Assembly: GCF_900215575.1 (NCBI RefSeq)
Contig: NZ_OBEJ01000001.1
Coordinates: 124,001-188,000, forward strand
Origin: Natronoarchaeum philippinense
Lineage (GTDB): Archaea; Halobacteriota; Halobacteria; Halobacteriales; Natronoarchaeaceae
Direction: 5' to 3'
DNA length: 64,000 bases
Of the stretch, positions 15,576 to 25,011 are shown piece after piece. The position numbers were made by a program, and so were the translations under genes. Within the stretch, counting starts at the first letter, position 1. Every line of letters begins with the position of its first letter. Below the pieces are notes generated by a model that did no database searches, was not told where the DNA came from, and saw only the letters and a list, made by a program, of their open reading frames with translations.

Positions 15576-16748
15576 TCAATCGCGTTCGTCGGCCGCCCGT
15601 TCTTCGACGCACTCGCGTAGGGGATCGAGCAGGTCGTCGGCGACGGCGTAGGGGTCGGTCTCGCGGGCCACGACGGCGTCGACGAACCCGTCGATGCCGC
15701 CGCGCCGTTCGATCTCGCGTTCGAGCAGGCCGCTGGCGTCGTCCCGGAGTAGCGTGCGAATCTCCTCGGCGTAGCGTGATCGCTCCATCTCCTCGGCGCG
15801 ACCGGTCGACTCGACGTGTTTACGGTGGTTCCCAAAGGCGTCGATCAGCGCGTCGACGCCGTCGCCGCGCGTGGCGATCGTCTCGACGATTTCGGGCGCC
15901 CACGCGTCGGCGTCCCCCTCCACCGTGTCGAGTGTTCCCGTACCGCCCTGATTTGCGTCTTCGTCGCCCGAGGGCCCGGCGTCTGACGCCGCGCTCGCGC
16001 CGTGCTTGTCGGCGCCCAGCACGGGGTTGACGTCGTCGCGCAGTTCGATCATCTCCCGGAGCTCCTTGACCGTCCGGTCGGCGCCGTCGAGATCGGCCTT
16101 GTTGACGACGAACACGTCGGCGATCTCCAGAATGCCGGCCTTAAGCATCTGGACGGTGTCGCCGCTCGCGGGCGGGACGAGGACGGCCACGGTGTCGGCC
16201 GCCCGGACCACGTCGATCTCGTTCTGGCCGGCGCCGACGGTCTCGATGATGATGCGGTCCTTCCCGAACGCGTCCAAGGCCTTTACGGCGTCGGCGGTCG
16301 CCGTCGAGAGCCCACCGAGATTGCCACGCGCGCTCATCGACCGGACGAACACCTCCATGTCGCCGACGTTCGAGGCCATCCGGATTCGGTCACCGAGTAC
16401 CGCCCCGCCGGTGTACGGCGAGGAGGGGTCGACCGCGATGACGCCGACGGTCAGCCCGCGCTCGCGGTACTCCTCGGCGAGCTTGTCGACCAGCGTGGAT
16501 TTGCCCGAGCCCGGACTTCCGGTGATACCGACGACATCGGCGTCGCCGGTGTGCTCGTGCAGCGCCGAGACGAGGTCGCGGTAGCCCGGCGCTCGGTTCT
16601 CGATTTTCGTGATGACGCGGGCCAGCGCGCGGTGGTCGCCGTCGAGCAGGTCCTCGATTAGCTCGGGCGGAGCGTCGTCAGGAGGCGCAGCTGCACTCTC
16701 CTCGTCGCGCTCTTCGAGTGCGCGCTCGCCGCTCGGATCGCCGCTCAT
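15576..16748 (-). CDS. meaB: methylmalonyl-CoA mutase-associated GTPase MeaB
   Basis: A 390-residue G3E-family GTPase that loads and protects the B12 cofactor of methylmalonyl-CoA mutase. Walker A is GITGSPGSGKSTLVDKL; the switch segments VIAVDPSSPYTGGAVLGDRI and RSMSARGNLGGLS and the base-recognition motif VNKADLDGADR are all present. A non-conserved, low-complexity acidic insert (about residues 250-280, SAASDAGPSGDEDANQGG) interrupts the C-terminal half. The start overlaps the small mutase subunit by four bases (ATGA). Confidence 0.96.
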   Translation of the reverse strand: MSGDPSGERALEERDEESAAAPPDDAPPELIEDLLDGDHRALARVITKIENRAPGYRDLVSALHEHTGDADVVGITGSPGSGKSTLVDKLAEEYRERGLTVGVIAVDPSSPYTGGAVLGDRIRMASNVGDMEVFVRSMSARGNLGGLSTATADAVKALDAFGKDRIIIETVGAGQNEIDVVRAADTVAVLVPPASGDTVQMLKAGILEIADVFVVNKADLDGADRTVKELREMIELRDDVNPVLGADKHGASAASDAGPSGDEDANQGGTGTLDTVEGDADAWAPEIVETIATRGDGVDALIDAFGNHRKHVESTGRAEEMERSRYAEEIRTLLRDDASGLLEREIERRGGIDGFVDAVVARETDPYAVADDLLDPLRECVEERAADERD

Positions 16749-17161
16749 CGTTCGGGCGCGTTCTCGCGGATGAACTGGATCGTCTCCTCCAGTTCGGTCC
16801 CCGGCCCGAACACCTCGGCAACGCCCTGTTCTTTGAGCTTTGCCTTGTCCTCGTCGGGGATCACGCCGCCGACCAGCAACAGCGTGTCCTCGAACGCGCC
16901 GTACTCCTCTAACCCCTCGACGACCTTCGGGATCAGGGCGTTGTGCGCGCCCGAGAGAATCGAGATGCCGAGCACGTCCACGTCCTCTTGGACGGCGGCC
17001 TGAACGATATCCTCGGGCGCCTTGTGCAGCCCCGAGTAGATTACCTCGAACCCGGCGTCCCGGAACGCCCGGGCGATGACGTGTGCGCCGCGGTCGTGGC
17101 CGTCTAACCCGACCTTGGCCACGAGGCAGCGAATCGACCGTTGCTTCTGGTCGGCGCTCAT
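16745..17161 (-). CDS. mcmA2: methylmalonyl-CoA mutase, B12-binding small subunit
   Basis: A 138-residue B12-binding Rossmann domain. The cobalamin lower-ligand motif is intact (VGLDGHDRGAHVIARAF, i.e. DxHxxG with the D-x-H-x2-G histidine), followed by SILSGAH and LLVGGVIPDED, ending with VFGPGTELEETI. It pairs with the large subunit encoded at 4999-6699. The ATG at 17161 is chosen; the longer frame to 17374 is arginine-rich antisense sequence across the divergent promoter. It is the first gene of a two-gene unit with meaB. Confidence 0.95.
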   Translation of the reverse strand: MSADQKQRSIRCLVAKVGLDGHDRGAHVIARAFRDAGFEVIYSGLHKAPEDIVQAAVQEDVDVLGISILSGAHNALIPKVVEGLEEYGAFEDTLLLVGGVIPDEDKAKLKEQGVAEVFGPGTELEETIQFIRENAPER

Positions 17162-17361
17162 GCGTAGACGTAGCTCGCCGAATCGTTTAAACGTTGATGA
17201 TAAACTCGGGGATTCCCGACCTCTCGTGCGATTCGCCGTCGGCGTCCCGCGCGTGGCGTCGAAATCGGAGCGGAGGGGGCGGCGACTCGGCCGACGCCGC
17301 CGTACAGGCGTCGCCGCCCGGAAGCGACAGGAAAATGGATCCCGGATCCGAAGGCCCGGCC

Positions 17362-17973
17362 ATGGCGACAGCAACTCCGCGACAGCGGATCAAAGACAAC
17401 GTCACGGCAGTCACTGTACTGCTGACGGTCGTCGGCTACGCCCTCGTGGCGGCGACGTTCGAGGGGCTCATCCCGATATTTCCGGACATCTCCCGATCGG
17501 GCGTCAACCTGCTCGGCCACGCGATCGCGGTCGTGAACACGCTGGCGGTGCTGTGTTTGGCCGCCGGTTGGTATTGGATCCGCAACGGCGAGGTCGACAA
17601 GCACCGCGCCGCGATGACGACGGCCTTTGTGCTCATCCTGCTGTTCCTGCTGATGTACCTGCCGAAGGTCGGCGGCGGCGGACAGAAGGCAATTGCCGAC
17701 ACCGTTCCCGATCTCGTGCGTTACAGCTACTTCGGAATGCTGTTCGTCCACATCGTGCTGTCGGTGGTCACGATGCCAGTCGTGCTGTACGCGTTCCTGC
17801 TCGGGACGACGCACACGCCCGCCGAACTCCGTGACACGCCCCACGCGAAGATCGGCCGGATCGCGGCGGGTTCGTGGATTCTCAGCCTCGTCCTCGGCGT
17901 CGTCACGTACGTCATCCTGAACCACGCCTACAGCTACACCTTCGAACCAGCGATGCTGGTGTTTTCGCTGTAG
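17362..17973 (+). CDS. DUF420 membrane protein (possible oxidase maturation factor)
   Basis: A 203-residue protein with five to six transmembrane helices. Histidines lie in or near helices (LLGHAIAV, DKHRAAM, FVHIVLS, TPHAKIGRI). The layout matches DUF420, whose bacterial members (the YozB/CtaM group) are needed for making an active aa3-type haem-copper oxidase. The ATG at 17362 matches the usual N-terminus; an in-frame ATG at 17335 would add nine residues. No cox gene is adjacent, but coxA and coxBC lie 6-10 kb on either side. Confidence 0.85.
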   Translation: MATATPRQRIKDNVTAVTVLLTVVGYALVAATFEGLIPIFPDISRSGVNLLGHAIAVVNTLAVLCLAAGWYWIRNGEVDKHRAAMTTAFVLILLFLLMYLPKVGGGGQKAIADTVPDLVRYSYFGMLFVHIVLSVVTMPVVLYAFLLGTTHTPAELRDTPHAKIGRIAAGSWILSLVLGVVTYVILNHAYSYTFEPAMLVFSL

Positions 17974-17993
17974 CGTCTCTGTGCGACGCTGCC

Positions 17994-19043
17994 CTACGGT
18001 TCCGGGCGGTCGTCGGTCCTCGGCAGTCGGAACTCGACGACGTTCCCTCTCGGCTCGTTCTTCTCGAACCGCAGTTCGCCGCCCAGCGAGTCGATACACC
18101 ACTGCATCACCCAGAGGCCGATCCCCGAGCCGTGGTACGTGCTGTTCGTCGTCACGTCCTGATCGAGCACGTCGATTTCGACATCGGGAATCTGTGGCCC
18201 GTCATCGGCGATCTGCACGCAACCCTGCTGGCCGTCTGGATCGCCCATCACCGTCACAGTCACGCTCGGCGTCTCCCGGTCGTTGTGGACGATCGCGTTT
18301 TCGATCCCGTGTTCGATCGCGTAGTCGAGCCCGTTGTCGGCGGTTACCCAGACGCTAGAGTCTCCGTCCACGGTTAGCTCTGCCTCGGGGTACTTCGACT
18401 GGTATTTCTCCGCGAGCTGTCGGACGACATCGACGAGATTTGTCGCCTTTCGCTTCGTCGCCTCGGGATCGGCGATCTCCTCGATCTGGTGGATCGAGTC
18501 GCTCATCGTTCCGATCTCCGTGGCGATGTCGAGAATCGTCTCGACTTCGTCTTCGAGTTTCGTCTGATCGACAGCCGCCTTGAGTCGGTCTGCGTATCCG
18601 ATCAGCAGATTCGCCTCGTTTCGAAGGTTGTGCCGGACGACGCGATTGAGGAGGTGGAGACGCCGCTCTCGGGCTTTGTAATCGGTGATATCTCGTATCT
18701 CGGCTAGTACGCACGGGGTCCGTTCGATGGACGACCGTTCCAGTCGCACCTGCACCCAGATGAGTTCGCCGGTCGACCGTTCGATCCGCCACTCGAACAC
18801 CTGTGGATCGCCGTCTGCGGCCGCCCGGATCCGACGCATCGCTTCTTCCTGCGAGTACTTCGTCGAGGGTGCTGTGTAGTCCCCAACGTCCATCCCCCGG
18901 AGCTTTTCGATCGGGTAGCCGTACAGCTCCTCTACCCGTTTGTTCGCATCCAAGGTCGCCCCCGTCTCGGGATCCCGAAGCGTGATGCCGACATCTAGAT
19001 CGTCAAAAGCTTCCGGCAATGTCGGAACGCCCTGCCCGTCCAT
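17994..19043 (-). CDS. PAS-domain histidine kinase
   Basis: A 349-residue soluble kinase. Residues about 10-125 form a PAS domain ending in the PAC-like EIRDITDYKARERR. The phospho-accepting histidine is in LNRVVRHNLRNEANLL (about residue 139), typical of haloarchaeal HisKA-like kinases. The ATPase domain follows, with the N-box EHGIENAIVHND, a G1 variant QIADDGPQIPD and the G2 box GSGIGLWVMQW. There are no membrane segments, so it should sense a cytosolic signal. No response-regulator gene is adjacent; the partner is unknown. Confidence 0.92.
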   Translation of the reverse strand: MDGQGVPTLPEAFDDLDVGITLRDPETGATLDANKRVEELYGYPIEKLRGMDVGDYTAPSTKYSQEEAMRRIRAAADGDPQVFEWRIERSTGELIWVQVRLERSSIERTPCVLAEIRDITDYKARERRLHLLNRVVRHNLRNEANLLIGYADRLKAAVDQTKLEDEVETILDIATEIGTMSDSIHQIEEIADPEATKRKATNLVDVVRQLAEKYQSKYPEAELTVDGDSSVWVTADNGLDYAIEHGIENAIVHNDRETPSVTVTVMGDPDGQQGCVQIADDGPQIPDVEIDVLDQDVTTNSTYHGSGIGLWVMQWCIDSLGGELRFEKNEPRGNVVEFRLPRTDDRPEP

Positions 19044-19139
19044 AGATGCCGTAAGAACCGGACAACTAAAATACGAGCGTTTGTCGGAAAACTGTGGGAA
19101 TTCGTTGATAAATTGACCCCGAGGCGAGCGGCGTACTCC

Positions 19140-19889
19140 TCAGTCCGTCTGCGGGACGGCGTACGCTCCGACGGCAAAGGAGAGCACCGCCAGCACCGCG
19201 AGGATCACCAGCGGCCCGACCGGATCGCCGCTTTGGCCCGGCGTCAGCGCCCGGACGCCGCGTGCGAAATACGTCAGCGGCGAGAGGTTCTGGAGCGGTC
19301 CGAACCACTCGGGCAGCATCTCCGGCGGGACGAACGTGTCCGAGAGGAACAGTAGCGGGAGCCCGATTGTGTTGCTCGCCGTGACGGCGCCGTCCTGAGA
19401 CTCGGTGACCGCGCCCAGCACCGCCCCGACGCCGCAAAACAGCACGACGCCGAAGACGATGTAGGGGATCAACAGCGGCGACAGTGGCAGCGCAGCGCCG
19501 GTCAGCACGGCGACCAACACGAGCACGAGCAGGCTGGCGATGCCGATGATGACGGTGTTGACGGCCGTCCGCGCCGCCAGCCACTCCGCTGTCGACAGCG
19601 GCGTCGTCGCCAACTTCTCGAAGCGGTTGCCCTCGCGGTGGCGCGCGACGGTGCTTCCGAGCCGCGAGAGCGGCGTGAACAGGACCACCGTGGCGACGTA
19701 GCCCGGCACGTAGTACTCCGGCGGTTCGGTGAACAGGCCGCTTCCGCCGGGGTCAGTTCGGACCAACGCCCCGAAGATCACGATCAGCAGGACGGGGAAG
19801 AAGAAAGTGAAAAAGACTGCCGTCCGCCGACGGAGGAAAGAACTCCACGCCGCACCGAACTCCGAACCGATGCGTCCGATCGCCGTCAT
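19140..19889 (-). CDS. ABC-2 type transporter permease
   Basis: A 249-residue membrane protein with six helices and the ABC-2 permease pattern: an N-terminal amphipathic RRRTAVFFTFFFP, then VRTDPGGSGLF..., REGNRFEKLATTPLSTAEWLAAR as the coupling loop, and SDTFVPPEMLPEWFGPLQNLSPLTYFARGVRAL (part shown) near the end. Its ATG overlaps the stop of the ATPase gene, forming a two-gene ABC exporter. The substrate is unknown. Similar pairs occur near haloarchaeal cox genes, so a role in haem or copper handling is possible but unproven. Confidence 0.92.
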   Translation of the reverse strand: MTAIGRIGSEFGAAWSSFLRRRTAVFFTFFFPVLLIVIFGALVRTDPGGSGLFTEPPEYYVPGYVATVVLFTPLSRLGSTVARHREGNRFEKLATTPLSTAEWLAARTAVNTVIIGIASLLVLVLVAVLTGAALPLSPLLIPYIVFGVVLFCGVGAVLGAVTESQDGAVTASNTIGLPLLFLSDTFVPPEMLPEWFGPLQNLSPLTYFARGVRALTPGQSGDPVGPLVILAVLAVLSFAVGAYAVPQTD

Positions 19890-20887
19890 CGCGGCTCACC
19901 TCCGGGTGCCACGGCACGGGAGCGCACGGCAGCGTCGCCGCCCGCGCCGCCCTCTTCCTCGCCGGCGAGTTCCATGTACACGTCCTCAAGTGTCGGCTCG
20001 CGCCACGTCAGCGAGGAGTACGCGATTCCCCGAGCCTCCATGGCCTCGACCGCGCGGCCGATCTCCGTCGGGTCAATGCCAGTGATCTCTACGCCGCGAC
20101 GCGTCGGCGTCGCTGCGATGCCGTCCTCGGCGAGGTCGGTTGCGACCGCCTCGGGGTCGGGCGTCGACGCCACGGCCGCCTCGCCGTCGGCCTGCTCGGC
20201 GTCCAGTTCGACGTACAGGCGGGCGTCGCCGCCGTGCTGGCGCACCAACTCGCGGGGCGGCCCGACTGCGACCAACTCGCCGTCCGAGAGCAGCCCGACG
20301 CGGTCGGCCAACCGCTGGGCCTCGTCCATGTCGTGGGTGGTGAGAAACACCGTCGTCCCGGCGGCCGCGAGTGCCCGGACGCGCTCGGCGACAGTGCGGC
20401 GTCCCGCGGGGTCGATCCCGGTCGTCGGCTCGTCCAGAAAGAGCAGTTCGGGGTCGTTGACCAGCGCGGCGCCGAGACAGACTCGGCGCTGCTGGCCGCC
20501 CGAGAGCTTCTCGTACCACGTGTCGGCGTCCTCGGCGAGACCGACAGTCGACAGCACCTCCTCGGGATCGATCGGGTCCTCGTACAGCCCCGCGTAGTAC
20601 TCGACGAGTTCGCGCCCCGTCAGCCGTCCCGGCGGCGAGAAGTCCTGCGGGAGCACGCCCAGCCGTTCTCGTGCGACGGCAGTCGGATCCTCGCCGAACG
20701 TCGTCACCGATCCCGCGGTCGGCGTCGTGGTCCCGGTGAGCGCCCGGACGAGCGTGGTCTTGCCCGCTCCGTTCGGGCCGATCAGCGCGAACACCTCGCC
20801 CGCCTGCACCGACAGCGAGACGCCATCCAGCGCGTCGGCGTCGCCGTAGCGCTTTTCGACGCCGTCGGCGACGAGCACGTCTGTCAT
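19886..20887 (-). CDS. ABC transporter ATP-binding protein
   Basis: A 333-residue nucleotide-binding subunit. Walker A is IGPNGAGKTTLVRAL, the Q-loop LGVLPQDFSPPG, the signature KLSGGQQRRVCLGAAL, Walker B LLFLDEPTTGID, and the switch histidine follows in LTTHDMDEAQ. The C-terminal ~90 residues beyond the core (DARLYVELDAEQADGEAAV onward) form the accessory domain of drug/haem-type ABC-2 exporters. It is translationally coupled to the permease. Confidence 0.95.
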   Translation of the reverse strand: MTDVLVADGVEKRYGDADALDGVSLSVQAGEVFALIGPNGAGKTTLVRALTGTTTPTAGSVTTFGEDPTAVARERLGVLPQDFSPPGRLTGRELVEYYAGLYEDPIDPEEVLSTVGLAEDADTWYEKLSGGQQRRVCLGAALVNDPELLFLDEPTTGIDPAGRRTVAERVRALAAAGTTVFLTTHDMDEAQRLADRVGLLSDGELVAVGPPRELVRQHGGDARLYVELDAEQADGEAAVASTPDPEAVATDLAEDGIAATPTRRGVEITGIDPTEIGRAVEAMEARGIAYSSLTWREPTLEDVYMELAGEEEGGAGGDAAVRSRAVAPGGEPR

Positions 20888-20973
20888 GCCCTATTCTCGG
20901 GCGCCGACCGGAAAAGGACGTTCGGTTTGCGCGTCGGCGCCGTCGCGTCGCGGTTGTGGTGTTCTCCTCGGTG

Positions 20974-22002
20974 TCAGCGCGCCCGCGCCGCGTCGATCAG
21001 TTCCTGTGCGTCGACGGTCTCTCCGCGGTCGGCCGCGCGCACCGCCGCCTCGGTGAACGCGATCGCGCGCAGGCCGTCCTCGGGCGGCGCCGCCAACTCC
21101 TCCTCGCCGCGAATCGCACCGACAAAGTTCTCGAGCTTCACCCGAGTCAGCGTCTCGAAGTCGGCGTCGCCGTCGATCTCGACGGCGAGCTCGTCGCCGC
21201 CGCGGTCGACGCGGACGAGTTCGTCGCCGTCGTAGTGGAGACTGCCCTCAGTACCGTAAACCGTCAGGCCGTCGTCCACGTCGGGCGTCTGCGTCCCGTC
21301 GCCACAGACGCCGACGCTGGCCGTCACGATGCCGTCGTCGCGTTCGAGATGTGCCGAGATCGCGGCGTCGATCTCTGCGCCCTCGCCGCGGTCGTCGGTC
21401 AGCGCGGCGACTTCGCTCGGCTCCGCGGCGAGCGCCCACGGGAGCACGTCCATGAGGTGCGAGCCCGAGTCGTACAGAAAGCCGCCGCCAGAGAGCTCCG
21501 GGTCGCCCTGCCAGCCCTCGGCGTAGTCCCGGAGCCAGTCCTGCTGGAGGTGACAGTGGGCCATCCGCGGCGTTCCGATCGCGCCCGCCTCGATCAGCCG
21601 GCGCAGCTCGACGTAGTAGGGATCGACGTGGCGCTGATAGCCCACCTGAACGAGTGCGCCGTGCTCGTCGGCGGCGTCGACCAGCGCGACGGCTTCGTCG
21701 ACGGTCGTCACCATCGGCTTCTCGACGTGTACGTCCAGTCCCGCCTCGATACAGGCCGCCGCTTGCTCGAAGTGGCCCGCGTGGACCGACGCGATCGACG
21801 CCGCACCGAGGTCGTCGTGGGCGGCGAGCAACTCCTCGGTGGTCTCGTAGACTGGCGCCGCGAACGCCTCGATGAACCGGTCGCGCGCCGCCACGGACGG
21901 GTCGGCGCCGGCGACCACCTCGACACCCTCCATCGACGCGAACGCCTCCAGTTCCATCAGTCCAAGGCCCCCGAGCCCGATACCTGCGATCCGAACTGTC
22001 AT
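20974..22002 (-). CDS. Gfo/Idh/MocA family NAD(P)-dependent oxidoreductase
   Basis: A 342-residue two-domain dehydrogenase. The N-terminal Rossmann fold begins IAGIGLGGLGLMELEAF; the catalytic lysine is in DVHVEKPMVTTVDEAVALV, followed by QVGYQRHVDPYY. The C-terminal alpha/beta domain has GGGFLYDSGSHLMDVLPW with the conserved aspartate and histidine. Members oxidise or reduce sugars, inositols and related polyols; the substrate here is unknown. The ATG at 22002 is selected over the upstream 22086. Confidence 0.92.
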   Translation of the reverse strand: MTVRIAGIGLGGLGLMELEAFASMEGVEVVAGADPSVAARDRFIEAFAAPVYETTEELLAAHDDLGAASIASVHAGHFEQAAACIEAGLDVHVEKPMVTTVDEAVALVDAADEHGALVQVGYQRHVDPYYVELRRLIEAGAIGTPRMAHCHLQQDWLRDYAEGWQGDPELSGGGFLYDSGSHLMDVLPWALAAEPSEVAALTDDRGEGAEIDAAISAHLERDDGIVTASVGVCGDGTQTPDVDDGLTVYGTEGSLHYDGDELVRVDRGGDELAVEIDGDADFETLTRVKLENFVGAIRGEEELAAPPEDGLRAIAFTEAAVRAADRGETVDAQELIDAARAR

Positions 22003-22130
22003 GGCCCGGCAGTTCCGGCCCGAGCGGTTTAGGGCTGTGCGTTTTAGATGTGTGCTGTGGAAGTAGCAACGTAGAGCAATGTTCACACCAGCAAATAGCG
22101 TGTCGGGACCCCGACGACGGTGAGCTCTCC

Positions 22131-22748
22131 GTGAGCTTCGCCGAGGTCCTACCGCTCGTGTTCGTGATGGTCGCGGGGCCCCAGATCCTCAGCGCGATCT
22201 TTCTGGCGACCAGCGAGAACTGGCGTCGAAACTCCACGGCCTTCGTCGGCGGTGCGGCGCTTTCGATCTCTCTCGTCGTTGGGCTCGCGTACGCACTCGG
22301 CGTCGGCGCCGCCGGGCAGGGTGCCTCGAACACGACGCTCAGCGCGATAGTCCTCGTCGCGCTCCTGTTTGCGATGGTCCACACGTACCGCACCCGAGAG
22401 GAGTCCGAACCACCACGGTGGATGGGCAAGCTCAGTGCTGCGACGCCCCGGTTTTCGTTTCGGCTCGGATTTCTCCTGATGGGGTTTTTCCCCACCGACA
22501 TCCTCACGTCGGTGGCCGTCGGGTCGTATCTCGCCGCCCGTGATGCCCCGCTGACCGACGCCGTTCCGTTCGTCCTGCTCACGCTGTTCGTGCTGGCGCT
22601 GCCGTCACTCGTGCTGGTCGCGTTTGGGGAGCGTGCGGAAACGTTCCTGCCGAAAGCGCGCGACTGGATGAACGAAAACGCGTGGGTCGTCAACGAATTG
22701 GTAATCGTCTTTTTCATCCTGATGTCGCTCAACAACCTTCTGGGCTGA
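22131..22748 (+). CDS. GAP/LysE-like membrane protein
   Basis: A 205-residue protein with about six transmembrane helices, starting at the GTG at 22131 (MSFAEVLPLVFVMVAGPQILSAIF). The proline- and glycine-containing first helix and the intracellular loop TPRFSFRLGFLLMGFFPTDI resemble the GAP (Sap/SfLAP) branch of the LysE export superfamily. An upstream ATG (22050) would add a Cys-rich stretch unlike the family. The substrate is unknown. Divergent from the Gfo/Idh/MocA gene. Confidence 0.75.
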   Translation: MSFAEVLPLVFVMVAGPQILSAIFLATSENWRRNSTAFVGGAALSISLVVGLAYALGVGAAGQGASNTTLSAIVLVALLFAMVHTYRTREESEPPRWMGKLSAATPRFSFRLGFLLMGFFPTDILTSVAVGSYLAARDAPLTDAVPFVLLTLFVLALPSLVLVAFGERAETFLPKARDWMNENAWVVNELVIVFFILMSLNNLLG

Positions 22749-22931
22749 CCGCCGAGGGGCGATCGTCTCGATCGGGAGGTGGTCATTCCGACGGTGGAGT
22801 ATGGGTAGGCATCGCTGTACGAACGGACTACATCGAGATCTAAGAACGACTATATCGCCGTTTTATCGTCTGTCAGTGTTGTATTCGGTAAATTGGCCTT
22901 ATCTCTACTGCCGTCCTACTACTACCCGATC

Positions 22932-23336
22932 ATGAACATCAAATGGTCGGCTGTAGTGATTGGCTTTGCCGTAACACTCGTGCTCGGGATGGTCAGCGGC
23001 CTGCTCTACACGGGGACGGGCACTTCGAGCGTCGTGGTGTACTGGGGAGTGATCGGCGTGTTAGGCGGGCTCACCGCGGGCTACCTCGCTGCCGGAACGG
23101 CGCGCTCCGGCGCGCTCCACGGCGGTATCGCCACCGTCTTCGGCGCACTCATCCTGCTTGCAATCACGGCGTTTACGACTCTGCTGTTCGGGGGACTCGT
23201 CGTGTCGGTCAGCGTGCTCACACTGGGCCTGCTGATGCTCGCGTTCCACGCCATCCCCGGCGCCGTGGGCGGCGTTCTCGGGTCGTGGGCGCGGAGCCGC
23301 CGCGCCACCGGCGAAATAACCGCCACCAAGGCGTGA
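22932..23336 (+). CDS. DUF5518-like membrane protein
   Basis: A 134-residue protein with four hydrophobic helices and glycine zippers (VLGGLTAGYLAAGTARSGALHGG), matching the small haloarchaeal family that I recall as DUF5518. No catalytic residues are recognisable. The ATG at 22932 precedes helix 1 (MNIKWSAVVIGFAVTLVLG). A TATA-like GCCTTATCTC lies about 30 nt upstream. Function unknown. Confidence 0.75.
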   Translation: MNIKWSAVVIGFAVTLVLGMVSGLLYTGTGTSSVVVYWGVIGVLGGLTAGYLAAGTARSGALHGGIATVFGALILLAITAFTTLLFGGLVVSVSVLTLGLLMLAFHAIPGAVGGVLGSWARSRRATGEITATKA

Positions 23337-23379
23337 ACGGCACGGAATCCCATTTTCATACGTTCGTTGCATTGGCGCC

Positions 23380-23829
23380 TCAGTCATCCAGTTCGGGTGG
23401 CTCGTTTCGAACCACCGTCACCGGCGCGTGCGCTCGCCGAACGACGTGCTCGGCGACGCTACCGAGCAGCAACCTCGACAGTCCGGTTCGACCGTGGCTT
23501 CCGAGCACGATGTGATCGAAATCGTGCTCCGTCGCGTAGCGCACGATGGTCGGTGCCGCTTTGCCTTCCGCGGTATCCGTGCTGATTTCGCGTCCGTGGT
23601 CGCGTGCGGTCGCCGCGGCCCGTTCGAGAAGTCGCTCGGCTGACTCCCGGGCCCGTTCGTATGACACCTCGTAGGTGACACCCCCCACGTCACCCGGGTC
23701 GTGCCACTCGCGCGGATCGTTCACGTGGAGAACGCGAATCTCGGCGTCGGCGTACGTCGACAGCGCGTACCGTAGCGCGAAGTTCGCCTGCGTCGATTCG
23801 TCGAACGCCACGAGGACGCGAGTTGGCAC
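23380..23829 (-). CDS. universal stress protein (UspA family)
   Basis: A 149-residue UspA-fold protein starting at the GTG at 23829 (MPTRVLVAFDES). The ATP-binding signature GSHGRTGLSRLLLGSVAEHVV and the C-terminal APVTVVR are intact, suggesting a nucleotide-binding member. The frame could extend upstream to 23946, but that part runs into the divergent aldo/keto reductase promoter and lacks similarity to the family. It is divergent from the gene at 23979. Confidence 0.92.
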   Translation of the reverse strand: MPTRVLVAFDESTQANFALRYALSTYADAEIRVLHVNDPREWHDPGDVGGVTYEVSYERARESAERLLERAAATARDHGREISTDTAEGKAAPTIVRYATEHDFDHIVLGSHGRTGLSRLLLGSVAEHVVRRAHAPVTVVRNEPPELDD

Positions 23830-23978
23830 AGGTGTCCGTCGACGACGGGGCACAAATGCACCCGGTGTCGCGGGCTGCTGGTGGGCCGTCAAAGTGGGAC
23901 TGCTGGGAGCGACACCAGCCGCCAGCCGATTCCGCCGCAACCCCACCGTTTACCCGCTCGCACCGCGCACTCGGGTGT

Positions 23979-25001
23979 ATGGAGTACACGAAGCTCGGTT
24001 CAACCGGTACGACAGTCTCTCAGCTGTGTTTCGGCACGTGGCGATTCGGCCGGGAGACGGGCGGACAGACGGAAACCACCAAAGACGAGGCCCACGACCT
24101 GCTCGACGCCGCTGCCGAGAGCGGGATCAACTTCATCGACACGGCCAACGTCTACGGCAACCCCAACGGCACCAGCGAGGAGTGGATCGGCGAGTGGCTC
24201 GACGAGCGCGACCGCGAGGACTACGTGCTGGCCTCGAAGGTGTACTTCCCCTTCGACGGCTGGGGCGAACCGGGGCCGAACGACTCGGGGCTCGGTCGCA
24301 AGCACATCCGCGCACAGATCGAGGGCACGCTCGATCGGCTCGGGACGGACTATCTCGACGTGTATTACATCCACCGCTGGGACGACGAGACGCCGATCGA
24401 GGAGACGCTCCGAACTCTCACCGAACTCGTCCGCGAGGGCAAGGTCAACCACCTCGGCGCCTCGACGATGGCGGGCTGGAAGCTCACGAAGGCTCTCTGG
24501 AAGAGCGATGTCGAGGACCTCGAACGCTTCGACGTGACCCAGCCGCTCTTTCACGCGGCCTACCGCGACGACGTGGTCGACTACCTCGACGTGTGTGCCG
24601 ATCAGGACCTCGCCGTCTGTCCGTACTCGCCGCTGGCCGGCGGCTTCCTGACGGGCAAGTACGAGCGCACCGAGGACGGCGTCGTCGCGCCCGACGACTC
24701 CCGCGGCGAGATCGACCCCAACTTCGACGACTACTACGTCTCCGAGCGGGGCTGGGAGGTGCTCGACGAGATCCGCGCCGTCGCCGACGAGGTCGACGCC
24801 ACGCCCGCGCAGGTGTCGCTGCGCTGGCTGATCGACCAGAGCAAGTTCACCTGCGTGCCGATCGTCGGCGCCCGGACGCCCGACCAGCTAGAGGAGAACG
24901 TCGGCGCGGTCGACGTGGACCTCTCGGAAGACCAGCACGCCCGAATCTCGGAAGCGCGCTACGACGAGGAAGGGCGCCGCTGGGGCCACCGGGACGAGTG
25001 A
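23979..25001 (+). CDS. aldo/keto reductase
   Basis: A 340-residue (beta/alpha)8 NADPH-dependent reductase. The catalytic tetrad is visible: Asp in FIDTANVYGNPNG with its Tyr, Lys in VLASKVYFPFDG, and His in DVYYIHRWDDETP. The C-terminal NADP-binding segment VPIVGARTPDQLEENVGAV is intact. It resembles the AKR group related to potassium-channel beta subunits and YajO/Tas. The substrate is unknown. The ATG at 23979 (MEYTKLGSTGTTVSQLCFGT) is the canonical family start. Confidence 0.94.
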   Translation: MEYTKLGSTGTTVSQLCFGTWRFGRETGGQTETTKDEAHDLLDAAAESGINFIDTANVYGNPNGTSEEWIGEWLDERDREDYVLASKVYFPFDGWGEPGPNDSGLGRKHIRAQIEGTLDRLGTDYLDVYYIHRWDDETPIEETLRTLTELVREGKVNHLGASTMAGWKLTKALWKSDVEDLERFDVTQPLFHAAYRDDVVDYLDVCADQDLAVCPYSPLAGGFLTGKYERTEDGVVAPDDSRGEIDPNFDDYYVSERGWEVLDEIRAVADEVDATPAQVSLRWLIDQSKFTCVPIVGARTPDQLEENVGAVDVDLSEDQHARISEARYDEEGRRWGHRDE

Positions 25002-25011
25002 CGACGGCTCT

